From Lentzea aerocolonigenes (GTDB taxonomy: Bacteria > Actinomycetota > Actinomycetes > Mycobacteriales > Pseudonocardiaceae), in contig NZ_JYJG01000559.1 of the NCBI RefSeq assembly GCF_000955955.1, forward strand, positions 1 through 8,630: 8,630 bases of DNA, in the 5' to 3' direction. Below, one piece after another: positions 7,745 through 8,630 of this stretch. Under the pieces are notes generated by a model. It searched no databases. It was not told where the DNA came from and worked only from the letters and a program-made list of their open reading frames with translations. Positions within the stretch are counted from its first letter, which is position 1. Each line of letters starts with the position of its first letter. The position numbers were made by a program, and so were the translations under genes.

Positions 7745-8630
7745 TTGCGGCAGGAGGCCCTTCATCCTGGAGAGGTGATGGACCGAGGCGTTGCAACACG
7801 GCCGGTGATCGCCGAGTCGTGGCGGCGGTCCCTCGCCGCGCGCGTCGACCCGGACCGGCACGAGGCGCCGGTCGTCTACGCCCCGGACGAGATCGCCGAC
7901 CTGCGCGGCACGCACCCGCTCGCGACCACGGTGCCGCTGCTCAAGCACACGCTGTCGATGGACGACACGATCATGATCGTCACCGACACGCGCGGTCACA
8001 TCCTGTGGTGCGAAGGCGACAACGGAGTCCGGCACAGCGCCGAACGCGTCCACCTCACCGAGGGCTCGCGATGGAGCGAGGACGTCATCGGCACCAACGC
8101 GATGGGCACGGCGCTGGCGACCGGCAAAGCCGTCACCGTGCACTCGCGCGAGCACCTCGTGCGGACCTACCACGGCTGGACGTGCACGGCGAGCCCGATC
8201 CACGACCCCCACAGCGGACTGCTGCTGGGCGTGGTCGACGTGAGCGGGCCGCTCAAGACGATGCACCCGGCCGTCGTGCAGCTCGTGTCGGCCGCGGCGA
8301 AGCTGGCCGAGCACCACCTGCAGCAGCATTTCGTGCCACAGCAGCACGTCCTGACGTTGAACTTCCTCGGCGGGCCGCACGCGGACCTCGACGGGCGGCC
8401 GCTGGCGCTGACCTTGCGCAACGCGGAGGTGCTGACCGCGCTCGCGTTGCATCCCAAGGGACTCACCGCCGAACAGCTTGCATTGTTGCTCTATGGTGAA
8501 CGTGGGAACCCGACGACGGTCCGGGCTGAGCTGCACAGGTTGCGGGCACAGCTCGGTGGAGTGCTGCTCACCAGGCCGTACCGGCTGGACGCGGTGGTGC
8601 AGGGCGATTTCCTGGACGTGCGCACGGCAC
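7745..8630 (+). CDS. AcoR-like GAF-domain transcriptional regulator, 3' end outside window
   Basis: A cytoplasmic transcription factor sensing a small molecule through a GAF domain, probably the activator of the divergent aldehyde dehydrogenase operon. 295 codons are visible and the frame is open at the right edge. The N-terminal segment (VRP-type motif RPVIAESWRRSL, 19-30, then HPLATTVPLL) is typical of AcoR-like proteins. The GAF region (about 60-190) contains WSEDVIGTNAMGTALATG (110-127) and VHSREHLV. The AAA+ sigma-54 module of classical AcoR is absent; a winged-helix-like segment follows instead (ALTLRNAEVLTALALHPKGL, 221-240, then AEQLALLLYGERGNPTTVRAE and HRLRAQLGG). This is the actinobacterial form, expected where sigma-54 is lacking. 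I choose TTG at 7745 because AAAGGAG precedes it by seven bases and the added residues (LHPGEV) fit the family; ATG at 7778, with GGAGAGG upstream, is the alternative. Confidence 0.88.
   Translation, partial: MRQEALHPGEVMDRGVATRPVIAESWRRSLAARVDPDRHEAPVVYAPDEIADLRGTHPLATTVPLLKHTLSMDDTIMIVTDTRGHILWCEGDNGVRHSAERVHLTEGSRWSEDVIGTNAMGTALATGKAVTVHSREHLVRTYHGWTCTASPIHDPHSGLLLGVVDVSGPLKTMHPAVVQLVSAAAKLAEHHLQQHFVPQQHVLTLNFLGGPHADLDGRPLALTLRNAEVLTALALHPKGLTAEQLALLLYGERGNPTTVRAELHRLRAQLGGVLLTRPYRLDAVVQGDFLDVRTA

Overview
The window is GC-rich with strong GC preference at third codon positions, GTG and TTG starts, short intergenic gaps, a single-domain GH18 chitinase and an EACC1 protein. Together these point to a filamentous actinomycete. 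Pseudonocardiales (Lentzea or Saccharothrix-like) is my guess, but the genus cannot be fixed from the sequence alone. No tRNA, rRNA, CRISPR array, insertion sequence or attachment site was found.

Left end (1-1602, minus strand): a two-gene unit of a small EACC1 adaptor followed one base later by a caspase-family (C14) peptidase that runs off the left edge. Its visible C-terminal part is a tandem 46-47-residue Pro/Ala/Thr-rich repeat. EACC1 proteins are known partners of effector enzymes in predicted actinobacterial conflict or cell-death systems, so this is the most interesting part of the window. Any sensor, NTPase or further partner would lie beyond base 1.

Middle (1603-4883): a 134-base intergenic region with a DasR-type operator-like palindrome, then a secreted chitinase on the plus strand. 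A strong hairpin separates it from a convergent secreted alpha/beta hydrolase on the minus strand. Next come a possible 50-residue minus-strand reading frame that I do not recognise and a plus-strand acetoacetate decarboxylase-like protein. That protein keeps the expected Schiff-base lysine but has Gln at the next position.

Right end (4917-8630): a minus-strand operon of an ExaC/AcoD-type aldehyde dehydrogenase, a DUF779 protein (stop/start overlap TGATG) and a DUF2199 protein. Divergent from it is an AcoR-like GAF regulator that runs off the right edge and ends in a winged-helix-like region, not the AAA+ sigma-54 module. An 85-base intergenic region carries a 14-base near-palindrome that is a candidate operator. 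The most economical reading is an aldehyde-oxidation operon controlled by the divergent sensor.
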